The translations under genes were made by a program, and so were the position numbers. A stretch of 6,833 nt of DNA from Flavobacteriaceae bacterium (lineage in GTDB: Bacteria; Bacteroidota; Bacteroidia; Flavobacteriales; Flavobacteriaceae): positions 1 through 6,833 of the forward strand of contig JADHLU010000048.1 of NCBI GenBank assembly GCA_016780435.1. Direction: 5' to 3'. This document shows positions 6,275 through 6,833 of this stretch, piece by piece (the first letter of the stretch is position 1; each line of letters opens with the position of its first letter). The notes below the pieces were generated by a model that did not search any database, was not told the origin of the DNA, and saw only the letters and a list, made by a program, of their open reading frames with translations.

Positions 6275-6833
6275 CTCGTCGCTTTGGTCGTCTCAAAAAG
6301 GTCTATTTCTTCATTCGTTTTGAGGTTGAATCTCTTTTTAACCGCATAGACCAAGAGATAGAGAACGGGTGTGTCGGCCACGGCGATCATAACCTTAAAC
6401 AGAAAGCCTGCGATGACCAAGCCCCAAAAGCGGTCCCACGAAATTTCTCCGAAAGCGCTAAGCAGAAATACCACTGCGAAAGTGTCGATAAACTGAGACG
6501 AAAAGGTCGAAAAGTTGTTGCGCAGCCAGAGGTGCCTTCCTTGAGTAACCCGCTTCCAAAAATGATAGATTTGAATGTCGACAAACTGCGCGAGCAGGTA
6601 GGCCATCATCGAGGCGAATACGGCCACAATGGTGTTTCCAAACACATTCGTGAACTGTGCATCTGCTACAGGTGACCACGAAGTAGCCGGAGCAGAAGCA
6701 GCCGTGTAAACGATTAGCAGTGAAAATACGGAGGCGAAAATTCCAGCTACCACCACCTTATTCGCCATTTTTTTTCCGAAAATCTCAGAGATCAAGTCGG
6801 TAATCAAAAAGGTGATTGGGTACGGAAGAATAC
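6271..6833 (-). CDS. yhhQ: Queuosine precursor transporter (YhhQ/VUT family), 5'-truncated
   Basis: The frame is open to the right edge, giving the last 186 residues; roughly 35-40 N-terminal residues are missing compared with E. coli YhhQ (221). A TTG at 6807 is not the start: upstream codons read PYPITFL and continue into ITDLISEIFGKK, the family's characteristic first motif. Other family-like stretches are QFVDIQIYHFWK (visible 82-93), LRNNFSTFSSQFIDT (103-117) and ADTPVLYLL (152-160). Hydrophobic segments at about 25-44, 64-86, 112-129 and 135-163 indicate an integral inner-membrane protein. E. coli YhhQ imports 7-cyano-7-deazaguanine and 7-aminomethyl-7-deazaguanine for queuosine in tRNA; the family (PF02592, formerly DUF165) also includes members annotated as vitamin uptake transporters, so the substrate is inferred. 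Its TAG stop overlaps the stop of the convergent DUF2797 gene. Confidence 0.92.
   Translation of the reverse strand, partial: ILPYPITFLITDLISEIFGKKMANKVVVAGIFASVFSLLIVYTAASAPATSWSPVADAQFTNVFGNTIVAVFASMMAYLLAQFVDIQIYHFWKRVTQGRHLWLRNNFSTFSSQFIDTFAVVFLLSAFGEISWDRFWGLVIAGFLFKVMIAVADTPVLYLLVYAVKKRFNLKTNEEIDLFETTKATS

Noticed and set aside
6805..6807. TTG start for the YhhQ-like gene
   Set aside because: The codon lies inside the family motif PITFLITDLISE, and the frame is open to the window edge.
1..6833. Mobile element, CRISPR array, toxin-antitoxin or defence system
   Set aside because: No transposase or integrase, no direct-repeat array, no terminal repeats and no small paired genes; the DNA reads as ordinary, tightly packed chromosome.

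Overview
The window looks like a housekeeping segment of a Bacteroidota chromosome, most likely of the Flavobacteriales. Three things point there: the wording of ClpP and ClpX, a trigger factor with a degenerate middle domain, and promoters of the Bacteroidota type (a TTG-like -33 element and a TAnnTTTG -7 element) with no strong Shine-Dalgarno sequences. There are seven protein-coding genes and no RNA genes, mobile elements, CRISPR arrays or phage genes. Gaps between genes are all under 60 bp, so no stretch over 300 bp lacks a gene.

Layout: (1) the 3' part of a YbfF-like alpha/beta hydrolase, cut by the left edge; (2) a 55-bp junction where a putative terminator for that gene overlaps the promoter of the next; (3) tig-clpP-clpX on the + strand, the conserved protein-quality-control cluster: the ribosome-bound chaperone, the ClpP peptidase and its ClpX unfoldase; (4) a GH3-family adenylating enzyme on the - strand, overlapping the clpX end tail to tail by 17 bp; (5) a 49-bp divergent spacer holding a 9-bp inverted repeat whose arms carry opposing -7 elements; (6) a DUF2797 zinc-knuckle protein on the + strand, with a core that resembles the GIY-YIG nuclease layout; (7) a YhhQ-type queuosine-precursor transporter on the - strand, cut by the right edge, whose stop codon shares a CTAG tetranucleotide with the DUF2797 stop.

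How the genes work together: Tig receives nascent chains at the ribosome, and ClpXP degrades tagged or damaged proteins, so those three form one functional unit. The hydrolase, GH3, DUF2797 and YhhQ genes show no evident pathway link to it or to one another. I see no obviously new multi-gene system. The most distinctive points are the DUF2797 protein as a possible unrecognised GIY-YIG-like enzyme, the mirror-image promoter arrangement between GH3 and DUF2797, and the very tight packing (terminator within promoter, shared stop codons). All functional calls rest on reading the sequence and remembered family features; no searches were run.
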